Shown here: piece after piece, positions 1 to 6,857 of the stretch
How positions within the stretch are numbered: position 1 is the first letter of the stretch
How the letters are laid out: each line of letters opens with the position of its first letter
From: RGIG3009 sp045541305
GTDB taxonomy: Bacteria; Bacillota; Clostridia; Oscillospirales; Acutalibacteraceae
Direction of reading: 5' to 3'
Length of the DNA: 7,648 nt
Assembly: GCA_045541305.1 (NCBI GenBank)
Contig: JAZQIV010000127.1
Location: forward strand, 1 to 7,648
Translations under genes and position numbers: made by a program
The notes under the pieces: model-generated
Database searches by the model: none
Seen by the model: only the letters and a program-made list of their open reading frames with translations
What the model was told of the DNA's origin: nothing

Positions 1-156
1 CAGGACCCCTCGCTCACCATCAAGGAGATCGCGTTTTCACTGGGATTTGATGATCCGTTATATTTCAGCCGCGTGTTCCGTTCCGCCAAGGGCATTTCGC
101 CCCGTGACTACCGTAAGCAATGGCAGGATAAATGGGGCGAATATCCGATTGCCTGA
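1..156 (+). CDS. AraC-family transcriptional regulator, C-terminal fragment
   Basis: The reading frame is open from base 1 and ends at TGA 154-156, giving the last 51 residues of a protein whose start lies outside the window. The fragment holds most of the second helix-turn-helix of the AraC/XylS DNA-binding domain: a helix with IKEIAFSLGF, then DDPLYFSRVFR, then the family's closing motif GISPRDYRK. The DDPxYFSRxFR...G.SPxxYR pattern is diagnostic for the family. After the domain only about 12 residues remain, as is usual for AraC proteins with an N-terminal sensor domain. The sensor is not visible, so the ligand and target genes cannot be named. An intrinsic terminator directly follows, so the next operon is transcribed separately. 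Confidence 0.93.
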   Translation, partial: QDPSLTIKEIAFSLGFDDPLYFSRVFRSAKGISPRDYRKQWQDKWGEYPIA

Positions 157-161
157 CCCCT

Positions 162-195
162 TCCCACAGTCATTTTTCGACTGTGGGATTTTTTT
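162..195 (+). terminator. Rho-independent terminator of the AraC-family gene
   Basis: A perfect 10-bp stem (162-171 with 179-188, core CCCACAGTC/GACTGTGGG) closes a 7-nt loop (172-178) and is followed by seven T (189-195). It begins 5 nt after the AraC-family stop codon. It ends before the -35 box of the next operon at 208. Confidence 0.92.
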
Positions 196-207
196 GAAAA
201 TTTTCTG

Positions 208-236
208 TTGACAAAGGCGTATCGGGATGATATAGT
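208..236 (+). promoter_or_regulatory. Promoter of the GntR-ABC operon
   Basis: The -35 box is TTGACA (208-213, perfect consensus) and the -10 box is TATAGT (231-236, five of six), with a 17-nt spacer. The predicted transcription start is at about 242-244, inside the left arm of the palindrome at 239-265. Such a strong promoter suggests that its output is set by repression. Confidence 0.9.
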
Positions 237-238
237 TT

Positions 239-265
239 AGGTGTACTAACCGAGATAGTACACCT
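239..265. promoter_or_regulatory. Palindromic operator, probable target of the GntR repressor
   Basis: This is a perfect 10-bp inverted repeat, AGGTGTACTA (239-248) and TAGTACACCT (256-265), with a 7-nt centre. It starts two bases after the -10 box and covers the predicted transcription start, a position where a bound dimer would block initiation. GntR-family dimers usually bind palindromes with GT..TA/TA..AC half-sites, which this site has. The gene for a YtrA-type GntR protein begins 34 bp downstream, so autoregulation is the simplest reading. The assignment is inferred from position and symmetry. Confidence 0.82.
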
Positions 266-285
266 GTTGCGGTTAATGCTTTGTG

Positions 286-293
286 AAAGGAGG
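286..293 (+). promoter_or_regulatory. Ribosome-binding site that fixes the GntR start
   Basis: AAAGGAGG lies 6 nt before ATG 300. The frame could be extended upstream to a TTG at 267, but that codon sits directly after the operator and has no Shine-Dalgarno sequence, so ATG 300 is the supported start. Confidence 0.88.
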
Positions 294-299
294 AAAGGT

Positions 300-680
300 A
301 TGTTCCTGATCGATCCCTTATCGCGGCAACCCGTGTATGAGCAATTAATTGAGCAATTGGAAAAGCTGGTACTGACCGGTCTGTTACCGGCGGATTCGCA
401 ATTGCCTTCTGTGCGCAGCTTATCCATGGAGTTGTCTATCAACCCCAATACGATCCAAAAGGCCTATTCCGATTTGGATGCGCGCGGCATTATTTATTCC
501 GTTCCCGGAATCGGTTGCTTTGTGGCCAAGAATGCAGCCGAAATTTTGCAAACGCACATGCGTCGGAAGTTGGATACGTTGCGGCAGTTGGCGGAAGATC
601 TGGCACTTGCCGGTATCCCCGAAGAAGAACTCAAAGAGTGTATCCATACAGTTTATGAAGAAAGAGGTGTTTTCAAATGA
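300..680 (+). CDS. GntR-family transcriptional repressor, YtrA subfamily
   Basis: This 126-residue protein is a DNA-binding repressor that probably controls its own operon. Residues about 8-77 form the GntR winged helix-turn-helix: RQPVYEQL at the start, the LPSVRSLSMEL recognition region (35-45), NPNTIQKAYSDL (49-59) and a wing ending GIGCFVAK (70-77). Only about 50 mostly helical residues follow. There is no FadR- or UTRA-type ligand domain, which is the hallmark of the short YtrA subfamily, where the tail mainly serves dimerisation. The gene is first in an operon and overlaps the ABC ATPase gene by ATGA (677-680), the usual arrangement for YtrA proteins. A 27-bp palindrome at the promoter is the likely operator. 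The inducing signal is unknown; in studied relatives it is often a cell-wall-active antibiotic, but nothing here shows that directly. Confidence 0.93.
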   Translation: MFLIDPLSRQPVYEQLIEQLEKLVLTGLLPADSQLPSVRSLSMELSINPNTIQKAYSDLDARGIIYSVPGIGCFVAKNAAEILQTHMRRKLDTLRQLAEDLALAGIPEEELKECIHTVYEERGVFK

Positions 681-1579
681 TCCAAGCGAAAAATCTCACC
701 AAACGGTTCGGCGATTTCGCAGCTTTGGATAACATCTCCTGCACCATTCCGCAGGGATGTGTATACGGCATGGTCGGCTCCAACGGCGCCGGCAAATCCA
801 CCTTTTTGCGTGCCATCACGGGCGTGTATCGCCCCGATGCCGGCACGGTGCATATCGACGGTCAACCGATTTATGAAAACCCTGTCAAAAAATGCGAGAT
901 CGCGTATGTACCGGATGGGTTGTTTTTCCTCACCGGTGCGTCCATGAACCGCATGGCAGACTTATACAAAGCCGCCAATCCCAAATTTGATTACGATCGG
1001 TTCCGCAAAATGACGGCGATGTTCTCGCTGGATCCCAAGAAACCGATCAATACCTTTTCCAAAGGCATGAAGCGACAGGCAGCCACCATTTTGGCGCTTG
1101 CCACACATCCGCAATATATCTTTTTTGATGAAACGTTTGACGGGCTGGATCCCATCATGCGCAACGTCGTGAAGAACCTCATTTGTGAAGACGTGCTGGA
1201 GCGCAACGCTACCGCCATCATCACCTCCCATTCCCTGCGTGAATTGGAGGATACGTGCGATCAGTTGGCACTGCTGCACAAAGGTGGCTTGGTGCTGGAA
1301 AGTGATATTCAGAACCTGAAAACCTCGCTTTTTAAAGTGCAGATCGCGTTCAATCATGATTTCGGGGAAGAAGATTTTTCCGAACTGAAGATCTTAAATT
1401 ACGTAAAGCGCGGTTCGGTTGCCAATTTGATCGTGCGCGGCAACCGCGAAGAAACCGTTACCAAACTGTCCGCCATGTCCCCCGTTCTGCTGGATGTGTT
1501 ACCGCTTTCTCTCGAAGAGGTCTTTACCTATGAGATGGAAGCGCTCGGCTACACCGCCGGCGATATTTTGGAGGTGTGA
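677..1579 (+). CDS. ABC transporter ATP-binding protein, YtrB-like
   Basis: This 300-residue cytoplasmic ATPase should power the permease encoded next. Visible motifs are Walker A GSNGAGKST (34-42), a signature region FSKGMKRQ (127-134) in place of LSGGQ, Walker B YIFFDET (147-153) with catalytic E152, a D-loop GLD (156-158), and the switch histidine H185 in ITSHS. The Q-loop position reads YVPD (77-80), so the usual glutamine seems to be replaced by aspartate. The SKGM signature is common in the YtrB/EcsA-like branch of ABC-2 type exporters. After the nucleotide-binding domain, about 85 residues form a C-terminal extension as in other ABC-2 ATPases. ATG 677 overlaps the repressor stop codon and is preceded by AGAGGTG at a suitable distance. 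The gene is translationally coupled on both sides. The substrate is unknown; export or envelope-stress resistance is an inference from context. Confidence 0.93.
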   Translation: MIQAKNLTKRFGDFAALDNISCTIPQGCVYGMVGSNGAGKSTFLRAITGVYRPDAGTVHIDGQPIYENPVKKCEIAYVPDGLFFLTGASMNRMADLYKAANPKFDYDRFRKMTAMFSLDPKKPINTFSKGMKRQAATILALATHPQYIFFDETFDGLDPIMRNVVKNLICEDVLERNATAIITSHSLRELEDTCDQLALLHKGGLVLESDIQNLKTSLFKVQIAFNHDFGEEDFSELKILNYVKRGSVANLIVRGNREETVTKLSAMSPVLLDVLPLSLEEVFTYEMEALGYTAGDILEV

Positions 1580-1582
1580 TCG

Positions 1583-3721
1583 ATGAAAAAACGTTTCTTT
1601 TCTCCCCGTTTATATTTGGACGGTATTAAGCAACTGCGCATCATCGGTATTCTCTCTACTGTCGCGCTCACTTTTATCGGTGTGATCACACCCTTTATGC
1701 GATATCTGGACACATTGGATTCTCTCATGACGGAGTTCACCGCCAATTCCGTCAACTATCTGGAAATGAATCTGCCGATCTTTCTGCTCTTTTGCGCGAT
1801 CGCACCGTTGATGACGTTGTATTTGTTCTCTTTTTTGAACAAGCGGGATTCCAGCGACTTTTACCACTCGATTCCCGAAACACGGCAGTGCATCTTCCTT
1901 AGTTTCTTTTCGGCGATCGTTACGTGGCTTCTGTTCATCACGGTAGTATCCGGCGCGGTGATCACCTTGTCGTACGCTGTGCTGCCGCATTTGTACACGG
2001 TGAATTTTTCCAGCGTGTTGCTTGTCAGCTTCAACGCATTCAGTGGCGCGTTGCTCATCGCCGCCAGTGTTGCGATTGCCATGAGTGTAACCGGCACGGT
2101 TTTCAGTAACGTGCTGGTATCGTTGCTGCTCATTTTCCTGCCGCGCATGCTCATTTACATCGCCGTTATAGCGGTGTCCGATGCGTTGCCGCTGGTGCAC
2201 GATCTTTCGTTTGCTTCCATTCTCAATTACGAGTACAACGTACCGGTTGGTTTCATCTTCGGCCTCTTGTTCGGTAATTATGAACGGGCTTTAGCCGGAT
2301 CGTTCAGCGGTGTTTACACCCTGATTATTGCATTGATATTTACGGTGTTGGCACTGGTCTTGTTCACAAAGCGCAACAGCGAATCAGCCGGCCAATCCGC
2401 ACCCAACCCCTTCTTGCAAGCGGTGTACCGTTTCTTGATCGGTTCGGTGCTTACTTCGGTCATGGTATATGGTTTGTTTGATACCATCGCACAGGATGAA
2501 TCGCTGGATGCATCCATGTTGGGAACTCTGTTTTTGTTGTTTGCGGTGTCGGTGTTACTCGCGCTGGCATTCCAGGTCATTACCTCGCACAGTTTCCGCC
2601 GTTTGCACAAATACGCGGTAAGCACAATTGTGTCGCTTTTGGTATTTGTCGGTGTGTATTTTGGTGGTATTTACGGTCTGTATCATGCCACCGCTTCGTT
2701 CTCCCCTGCCACCGATGAAATCGATTCCATCCGTATTCTAAACGATAGCATCTATTACCGTGCGGAAGAATATTTCAGCGCCAAAACCGAAAAAATCGAA
2801 ATCACCAACAAGGAAGCGCGGCGCATCGTGTCCGATCAATTGGCATATTCGCTCAACTTACTCGAAACCTCGCGCGACCGTTACTGGCAAAGCGATCTGT
2901 TGACCGTGCCGGTGGCGATCAAGAGTGGCGGTATGACGCATCTGCGCAATATCCGCATGAGTCAAGAACAATTATCGGCGATCTACGACACGGTTGCAGA
3001 CACAGAGGACTTCCGCGCCGTTTATATGGATCTGCCGCAAACGATCTCTTCGGTGTATGCCAACGAAAGCTGCACCATGGATTCCTCGGCAGCAAATGCT
3101 GTGTATCAAGCGCTGTTGAGCGAGGTACAAGCAATCGGTTTTGACAAATGGTTTGCTATACAAAGTTCAATGGGCGAGAAATATGAGGACTATTACTACA
3201 CGGATGTCGGTAATAATTCTCCCGTCCTCACGCATCTCACCTTCCGTTTGTACGAGGGGATGCAATGGTACGAACTCCGCGTGCCGTTGGATATCACGGT
3301 GTTCCCCCAGACCGCCAAAGAGTATCTGCGGCACAACGAAAGACTGGATGATTTCCAATTACTCTCCAAAGCATTGCATCACACCGATGCAATGAAGAAC
3401 GACGACGACAGCATCAACATTCGCTTTTTCAACTTTGGCGGCGATGTTCCGTTTGGTTCAGTGTATATCAACAGGGATATCACCGATTACGCCGACGAAA
3501 TCAAAGCACTTGCTGTTACGCTTGCTCCCACAGCAACAAACACGGTGGATACCACCAAGCCGTTTTTCTGTATTCACTATGAAGATGTGACGAAAACGTA
3601 CGAAGAGGGCGGCAAGGAATACTGGACCGAATACACCGATTATTTGTGCTACTGTCAGGGCGATACCCTGCCCGATTGGTTACGTGATCTATATCTGGAA
3701 AATGTGAAAGAATTCCAATAA
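1583..3721 (+). CDS. ABC-2 type permease with a large extracytoplasmic C-terminal domain
   Basis: This 712-residue membrane protein is the likely partner of the upstream ATPase. About nine hydrophobic segments can be placed in residues 1-370 (near 20-38, 64-85, 105-132, 147-170, 174-198, 243-262, 283-300, 312-335 and 345-368). Positive clusters at KR 263-264 and RRLHK 339-343 support a cytoplasmic N-terminus, leaving residues 370-712 outside. The loop after the second helix carries DSSDFYHSIPETR (89-101), a motif I recall from permeases encoded with YtrA/YtrB-type genes. The outer domain is rich in Asp, Glu and Tyr, has Cys at 497, 663, 689 and 691, and has no catalytic motif I recognise; it may correspond to the DUF6449-type tail of such permeases, but I cannot confirm this. 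GGAGGTG (1570-1576) lies 6 nt before ATG 1583, inside the end of the ATPase gene. A terminator follows. No second permease gene is present, so it probably acts as a homodimer. Confidence 0.85.
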   Translation: MKKRFFSPRLYLDGIKQLRIIGILSTVALTFIGVITPFMRYLDTLDSLMTEFTANSVNYLEMNLPIFLLFCAIAPLMTLYLFSFLNKRDSSDFYHSIPETRQCIFLSFFSAIVTWLLFITVVSGAVITLSYAVLPHLYTVNFSSVLLVSFNAFSGALLIAASVAIAMSVTGTVFSNVLVSLLLIFLPRMLIYIAVIAVSDALPLVHDLSFASILNYEYNVPVGFIFGLLFGNYERALAGSFSGVYTLIIALIFTVLALVLFTKRNSESAGQSAPNPFLQAVYRFLIGSVLTSVMVYGLFDTIAQDESLDASMLGTLFLLFAVSVLLALAFQVITSHSFRRLHKYAVSTIVSLLVFVGVYFGGIYGLYHATASFSPATDEIDSIRILNDSIYYRAEEYFSAKTEKIEITNKEARRIVSDQLAYSLNLLETSRDRYWQSDLLTVPVAIKSGGMTHLRNIRMSQEQLSAIYDTVADTEDFRAVYMDLPQTISSVYANESCTMDSSAANAVYQALLSEVQAIGFDKWFAIQSSMGEKYEDYYYTDVGNNSPVLTHLTFRLYEGMQWYELRVPLDITVFPQTAKEYLRHNERLDDFQLLSKALHHTDAMKNDDDSINIRFFNFGGDVPFGSVYINRDITDYADEIKALAVTLAPTATNTVDTTKPFFCIHYEDVTKTYEEGGKEYWTEYTDYLCYCQGDTLPDWLRDLYLENVKEFQ

Positions 3722-3735
3722 AACTCCTTCCCTCC

Positions 3736-3775
3736 AAAAAGACGCGCCCGCGGTAAAACCGTGGGTGCGTCTTTT
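3736..3775 (+). terminator. Rho-independent terminator of the ABC operon
   Basis: A 14-bp stem (3741-3754 with 3758-3771, containing two G-U pairs) closes an AAA loop. It is flanked by AAAAA (3736-3740) and TTTT (3772-3775), which can extend the stem. The hairpin starts 19 nt after the permease stop codon. The T-run is short, but the stem is very stable. Confidence 0.87.
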
Positions 3776-3790
3776 GTCGAAAGGCTTAAC

Positions 3791-3819
3791 TTGATTTTTT
3801 TGCAGAAATTGGTTATAAT
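3791..3819 (+). promoter_or_regulatory. Promoter of the phosphohexomutase gene
   Basis: The -35 box is TTGATT (3791-3796) and the -10 box is TATAAT (3814-3819, perfect), with a 17-nt spacer. The predicted start is near 3826, giving a leader of about 24 nt with the ribosome-binding site AGAAAGGA at 3835-3842. No operator-like palindrome is visible, which suggests constitutive expression. Confidence 0.9.
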
Positions 3820-3849
3820 GGCACTATCAACCACAGAAAGGATGCTGTT

Positions 3850-5562
3850 ATGAGCGTTTCTGAAAGCTATGAACGTTGGCTCACCGATGCCGCGGAAGAC
3901 CCCGATTTGGGCGAAGAACTGCGGCAAATTGCCAACAACGAAAACGAAATTTATGAGCGATTCTACCGTGAGTTGGAATTCGGTACGGCGGGACTCCGCG
4001 GTATCATAGGCGCCGGTACCAATCGCATGAACATTTACACCGTGCGCAAAGCAACGCAGGGCCTTGCCGATTATCTGAATTCGCGCTACCCCGCTCCCTG
4101 TGTCGTCATTTGCTACGATTCCCGCATCAAATCCGATCTGTTTGCCAAGGAAGCAGCACGCGTTTTGGCCGGCAACGGTGTTTCGGTGCGGTTGTTTGCA
4201 GAATTGGCGCCTGTGCCGGTGCTGTCCTTTGCGGTCAAGCACCTGGTGTGCCAAGCCGGTATCATGGTGACCGCCAGCCACAACCCTGCCAAGTACAATG
4301 GCTATAAATGCTACGGCCCCGAAGGATATCAAATGACCGACGACGATGCCAACGCCGTGACCGATTACATTCGCCGCTTGGATCTGTTCACCGATATTCG
4401 GTTGGCAGATTTTGATACAGCGGTTGCCGACGGACGTATCGTAATGGTGGGCGACGATGTGAACGATGCCTATCTTGCCTGTGTGGCAACACAGCAGATC
4501 AACCCCGGTATCTGTGCGCAAAGCGATCTGAAAGTGATCTATACCCCGCTCAACGGTGCCGGCAACAAGCCTGTGCGCAAAATCTTGGAACGCATTGGTT
4601 TATCGCAGGTAACGGTGGTGCCGGAGCAGGAATTGCCGGATGGCAACTTCCCCACCGCCCCATTCCCGAACCCCGAATTGCGGCAAACGTTTGATTTGGC
4701 TTTGGAGCTGGCCAAAACCGAAGAGCCCGACCTGCTGCTCGCAACCGATCCCGATTGCGACCGCGTGGGCATTGCGGTGCGGCAAAACGGCGAATACATC
4801 CTGCTGACCGGTAATGAAACCGGCTGCTTATTGCTTCACTATATCCTTTCCTGCCGCGCGGCTGCAGGTACGTTACCCGCGGATCCCGTGGTGATCAAAA
4901 CCATTGTCACTTCGGATCTTGCCACCCGCATTGCCGAAAAATTCGGCTGCGAAATGCGCGATGTGTTAACCGGGTTTAAGTACATCGGTGAACAGATCGT
5001 GGAGATGGAACAAGCCGGCACGCCCGAGCGGTTCCAGTTCGGTTTCGAGGAAAGCTATGGCTGCCTCGCCGGCACCCATGCTCGCGACAAGGATGCGGTT
5101 GTCGCTTCCATGTTAATTTGCGAAATGGCCGCCTATTACAAAGCAAACGGGCTGAGCCTGCCGGAAGTGCTGCACCTGCTGTATCACGAGCACGGTGTTT
5201 ACCGCCACCTGCTTGTTAACGTACAGTTTGAGGGCGCACAAGGCATGATTGCGATGGACAATATCATGAAGAATTTGCGCGCCAAGCCGCCGAAAACCAT
5301 GGGTGGACTCAACGTGCTGTCGGTTGCGGATTACTTAACAAGCGAGCGCCGTTCGGCAGACGGCACGGTGGAAACGCTGACCCTTCCCTCCGCCAACGTA
5401 TTGGTGTTTGAACTGGAAAATCACGCGGGCATCATTGTGCGGCCATCCGGCACCGAGCCGAAGATCAAAGGATACGTCACCGCCACGGGTGCCACGCCCG
5501 AGGAAGCCGACGAAGTCGCCGCCAAGCTGCGGAAATTCACCGAAAAATTATTAAATGGTTAA
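3850..5562 (+). CDS. pgcA: Alpha-phosphohexomutase (phosphoglucomutase/phosphomannomutase, PgcA type)
   Basis: This 570-residue cytoplasmic enzyme should interconvert glucose 1-phosphate and glucose 6-phosphate, supplying precursors for cell-envelope sugars and glycogen; mannose phosphates may also be accepted. All four functional regions of the alpha-D-phosphohexomutase superfamily are intact: the N-terminal EFGTAGLRG (43-51), the phosphoserine loop TASHNP (141-146, catalytic S143), the Mg-binding loop DPDCDR (300-305), the sugar-specificity loop GFEESYG (398-404), and the phosphate-binding loop RPSGTEPK (531-538) in the C-terminal domain. The length fits the longer Bacillus PgcA/eukaryotic PGM2-like branch (roughly 570-600 residues), not the 450-residue GlmM/ManB branch. 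ATG 3850 follows AGAAAGGA by 7 nt. The gene is a single transcription unit with its own promoter and shares a terminator with the convergent MFS gene. Superfamily membership is certain; the exact sugar preference is inferred. Confidence 0.95.
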   Translation: MSVSESYERWLTDAAEDPDLGEELRQIANNENEIYERFYRELEFGTAGLRGIIGAGTNRMNIYTVRKATQGLADYLNSRYPAPCVVICYDSRIKSDLFAKEAARVLAGNGVSVRLFAELAPVPVLSFAVKHLVCQAGIMVTASHNPAKYNGYKCYGPEGYQMTDDDANAVTDYIRRLDLFTDIRLADFDTAVADGRIVMVGDDVNDAYLACVATQQINPGICAQSDLKVIYTPLNGAGNKPVRKILERIGLSQVTVVPEQELPDGNFPTAPFPNPELRQTFDLALELAKTEEPDLLLATDPDCDRVGIAVRQNGEYILLTGNETGCLLLHYILSCRAAAGTLPADPVVIKTIVTSDLATRIAEKFGCEMRDVLTGFKYIGEQIVEMEQAGTPERFQFGFEESYGCLAGTHARDKDAVVASMLICEMAAYYKANGLSLPEVLHLLYHEHGVYRHLLVNVQFEGAQGMIAMDNIMKNLRAKPPKTMGGLNVLSVADYLTSERRSADGTVETLTLPSANVLVFELENHAGIIVRPSGTEPKIKGYVTATGATPEEADEVAAKLRKFTEKLLNG

Positions 5563-5600
5563 AAAAAAGACGAGGTCACACGACCTCGGCTTTTTTGTTT
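5561..5600. terminator. Bidirectional terminator shared by the mutase and MFS genes
   Basis: A 7-bp GC-rich stem CGAGGTC (5571-5577)/GACCTCG (5582-5588) with an ACAC loop is flanked by eight A on the left (5561-5568) and six T on the right (5591-5596). It therefore reads as hairpin plus U-tract on both strands. It directly follows the mutase stop codon (5560-5562) and contains the MFS stop codon (complement of 5576-5578). Confidence 0.9.
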
Positions 5601-6763
5601 TTCTGAACAAACAGTAAGATAATCGCCATTAAAATCGGGAACACACCGGCAGCGAAAAGGCCCGCTTTTAATCCGTACGAGGTGGTATCAGCCACCACGC
5701 CCGTGATCCAGGGACCAAACGAGCAGCCTACGTCACCGCCAAGCGCCATCAAGGCAAACACAGCGACACCGCCTTTCGGGAAATGCGCCGCTGCGATCCC
5801 CAAAACACCCGGCCACATTAAGCTGACCGTTAGACCGCAAAAAGCACAACCAACCAGTGACAGCAACGGCCACGGTGAAAAAACGGCTAATAAATAGCAG
5901 ACCACCGTCAAGATGCTGCTGCCAAGCAGCAGCGGGTACATCGAAAAACGGTCGTGACTGACACCGTGCCATATACGACCAATGCCCATAAATACCGCAA
6001 ACAGGCATGGGCCAAGCAGGTCACCCACTAATTTGGGAACGCCAAGCCCCTCTTCGGCGAACAGCGATGCCCATTGCGAGATGGAAAGCTCTGCCGCGCC
6101 GGCACACACCATCAGCACCATCATCAACCAAAAATACGGTTGCTTAACAAGTGTGACAACGGGTGTTTTTTCCTTGCCGCTTACCATTGGCGGAAACGGC
6201 ACACGCAGCACAAGCACAAAGTTCACAAACGGTACAACCGCCCACGCCATGGTGATCCACCGCCATTGTTCCGCGCCGAGAAAATATACCGCCACGGTGG
6301 TAGCCACAACGGCGATCACCTGACCAATCGGGTAATTAGCGTGCAGCATGGTCATGGAAGAGGCTTTGTGGTCGGACGGCAGCGCATCGACAATCGGGCT
6401 GATGATCACTTCCGCCAAACCCGCACCGATGGAGTACACGAGCACCGACAACACCATGCCAACGTATGCATCAGGTAGCACGTACGGCAAAACGCCAAAC
6501 AAAATCAAGCCGCCCGCCGCGCACCCTTCCGCCATCGCCATGCAGCAGCGATGACCAAGCTTATCCACAAAATAGACTGCCAAAAAATCCACCAGCAATT
6601 GCACAAAAAATGTGATAAGAATCAAACGACCGATTTTTTCAAACGAAATCGAAAATTCTTCGCGCAGCGTAACAAAAAACAACGGCGTTACGTTGAGCAC
6701 CAACGCTTGCACCATGGAGCCCAAATAACAGCACCGTCGCGTGTGTATGTAGCGATCTTTCAC
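5576..6763 (-). CDS. Major facilitator superfamily permease, possibly a sugar/H+ symporter
   Basis: This 395-residue protein has about 12 predicted membrane helices in two six-helix halves joined by a polar loop at about 188-206. The segment VDKLGHR (66-72) between helices 2 and 3 is a variant of the MFS loop motif GxLaDrxGrr. The second half has QWASLFAEEGLG (230-241) and FMGIGRIWHG (258-267), which I associate with FucP-like and related uncharacterised clostridial permeases; the substrate cannot be assigned. The start is GTG (complement of 6761-6763), preceded at 7 nt by an AGGGGAGGTG ribosome-binding site (6771-6780 on the complement). It has its own promoter, diverging from the NuoE-like gene, and it converges on the mutase gene. 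A sugar transporter beside a phosphohexomutase would make sense, but the genes are not co-transcribed. Drug efflux is the main alternative. Confidence 0.88.
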   Translation of the reverse strand: MKDRYIHTRRCCYLGSMVQALVLNVTPLFFVTLREEFSISFEKIGRLILITFFVQLLVDFLAVYFVDKLGHRCCMAMAEGCAAGGLILFGVLPYVLPDAYVGMVLSVLVYSIGAGLAEVIISPIVDALPSDHKASSMTMLHANYPIGQVIAVVATTVAVYFLGAEQWRWITMAWAVVPFVNFVLVLRVPFPPMVSGKEKTPVVTLVKQPYFWLMMVLMVCAGAAELSISQWASLFAEEGLGVPKLVGDLLGPCLFAVFMGIGRIWHGVSHDRFSMYPLLLGSSILTVVCYLLAVFSPWPLLSLVGCAFCGLTVSLMWPGVLGIAAAHFPKGGVAVFALMALGGDVGCSFGPWITGVVADTTSYGLKAGLFAAGVFPILMAIILLFVQKNKKAEVV

Positions 6764-6770
6764 AGGACGT

Positions 6771-6780
6771 CACCTCCCCT
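6771..6780 (-). promoter_or_regulatory. Ribosome-binding site that fixes the GTG start of the MFS gene
   Basis: On the minus strand, AGGGGAGGTG ends 7 nt before GTG 6763-6761. The match to the anti-Shine-Dalgarno sequence is strong and makes this non-ATG codon the best start. Confidence 0.85.
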
Positions 6781-6792
6781 AAAAACATTAGA

Positions 6793-6821
6793 ATTATAGT
6801 AACAAACCGTCGTTTTGTCAA
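6793..6821 (-). promoter_or_regulatory. Promoter of the MFS permease gene
   Basis: Reading the minus strand, the -35 box is TTGACA (6821-6816) and the -10 box is TATAAT (6798-6793), both perfect consensus, with a 17-nt spacer. The predicted start is near 6786, leaving a leader of about 23 nt. The -35 box lies in one arm of a 10-bp inverted repeat shared with 6857-6866. Confidence 0.92.
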
Positions 6822-6857
6822 ACAAATTCCGATTGGTTTCTGCTTTTTAAAAAAAGT

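Noticed and set aside
267..299. Upstream TTG start that would add 11 residues to the GntR repressor
   Set aside because: It lies directly at the end of the operator palindrome, is a rare start codon and has no ribosome-binding site, whereas ATG 300 has AAAGGAGG at 6 nt.
1610..2200. 196-codon open frame on the minus strand inside the permease gene
   Set aside because: Its translation is rich in His, Arg and Gln without any domain, and it is antisense to a gene with clear membrane segments and a conserved motif; it is a frame shadow.
3722..3849. Possible riboswitch or small RNA before the mutase gene
   Set aside because: The only structure is the upstream operon's terminator hairpin; the mutase leader is about 24 nt, too short for a riboswitch.
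3655..4521. 288-codon open frame on the minus strand spanning the ABC terminator and mutase start
   Set aside because: It crosses a terminator and a promoter of the plus-strand genes and runs antisense to the conserved mutase active site; no recognisable domain and no ribosome-binding site support it.
5982..6478. Plus-strand open frames of 113 and 134 codons inside the MFS gene
   Set aside because: The minus-strand frame encodes a full-length 12-helix permease with promoter and ribosome-binding site; these frames are low-complexity antisense shadows.
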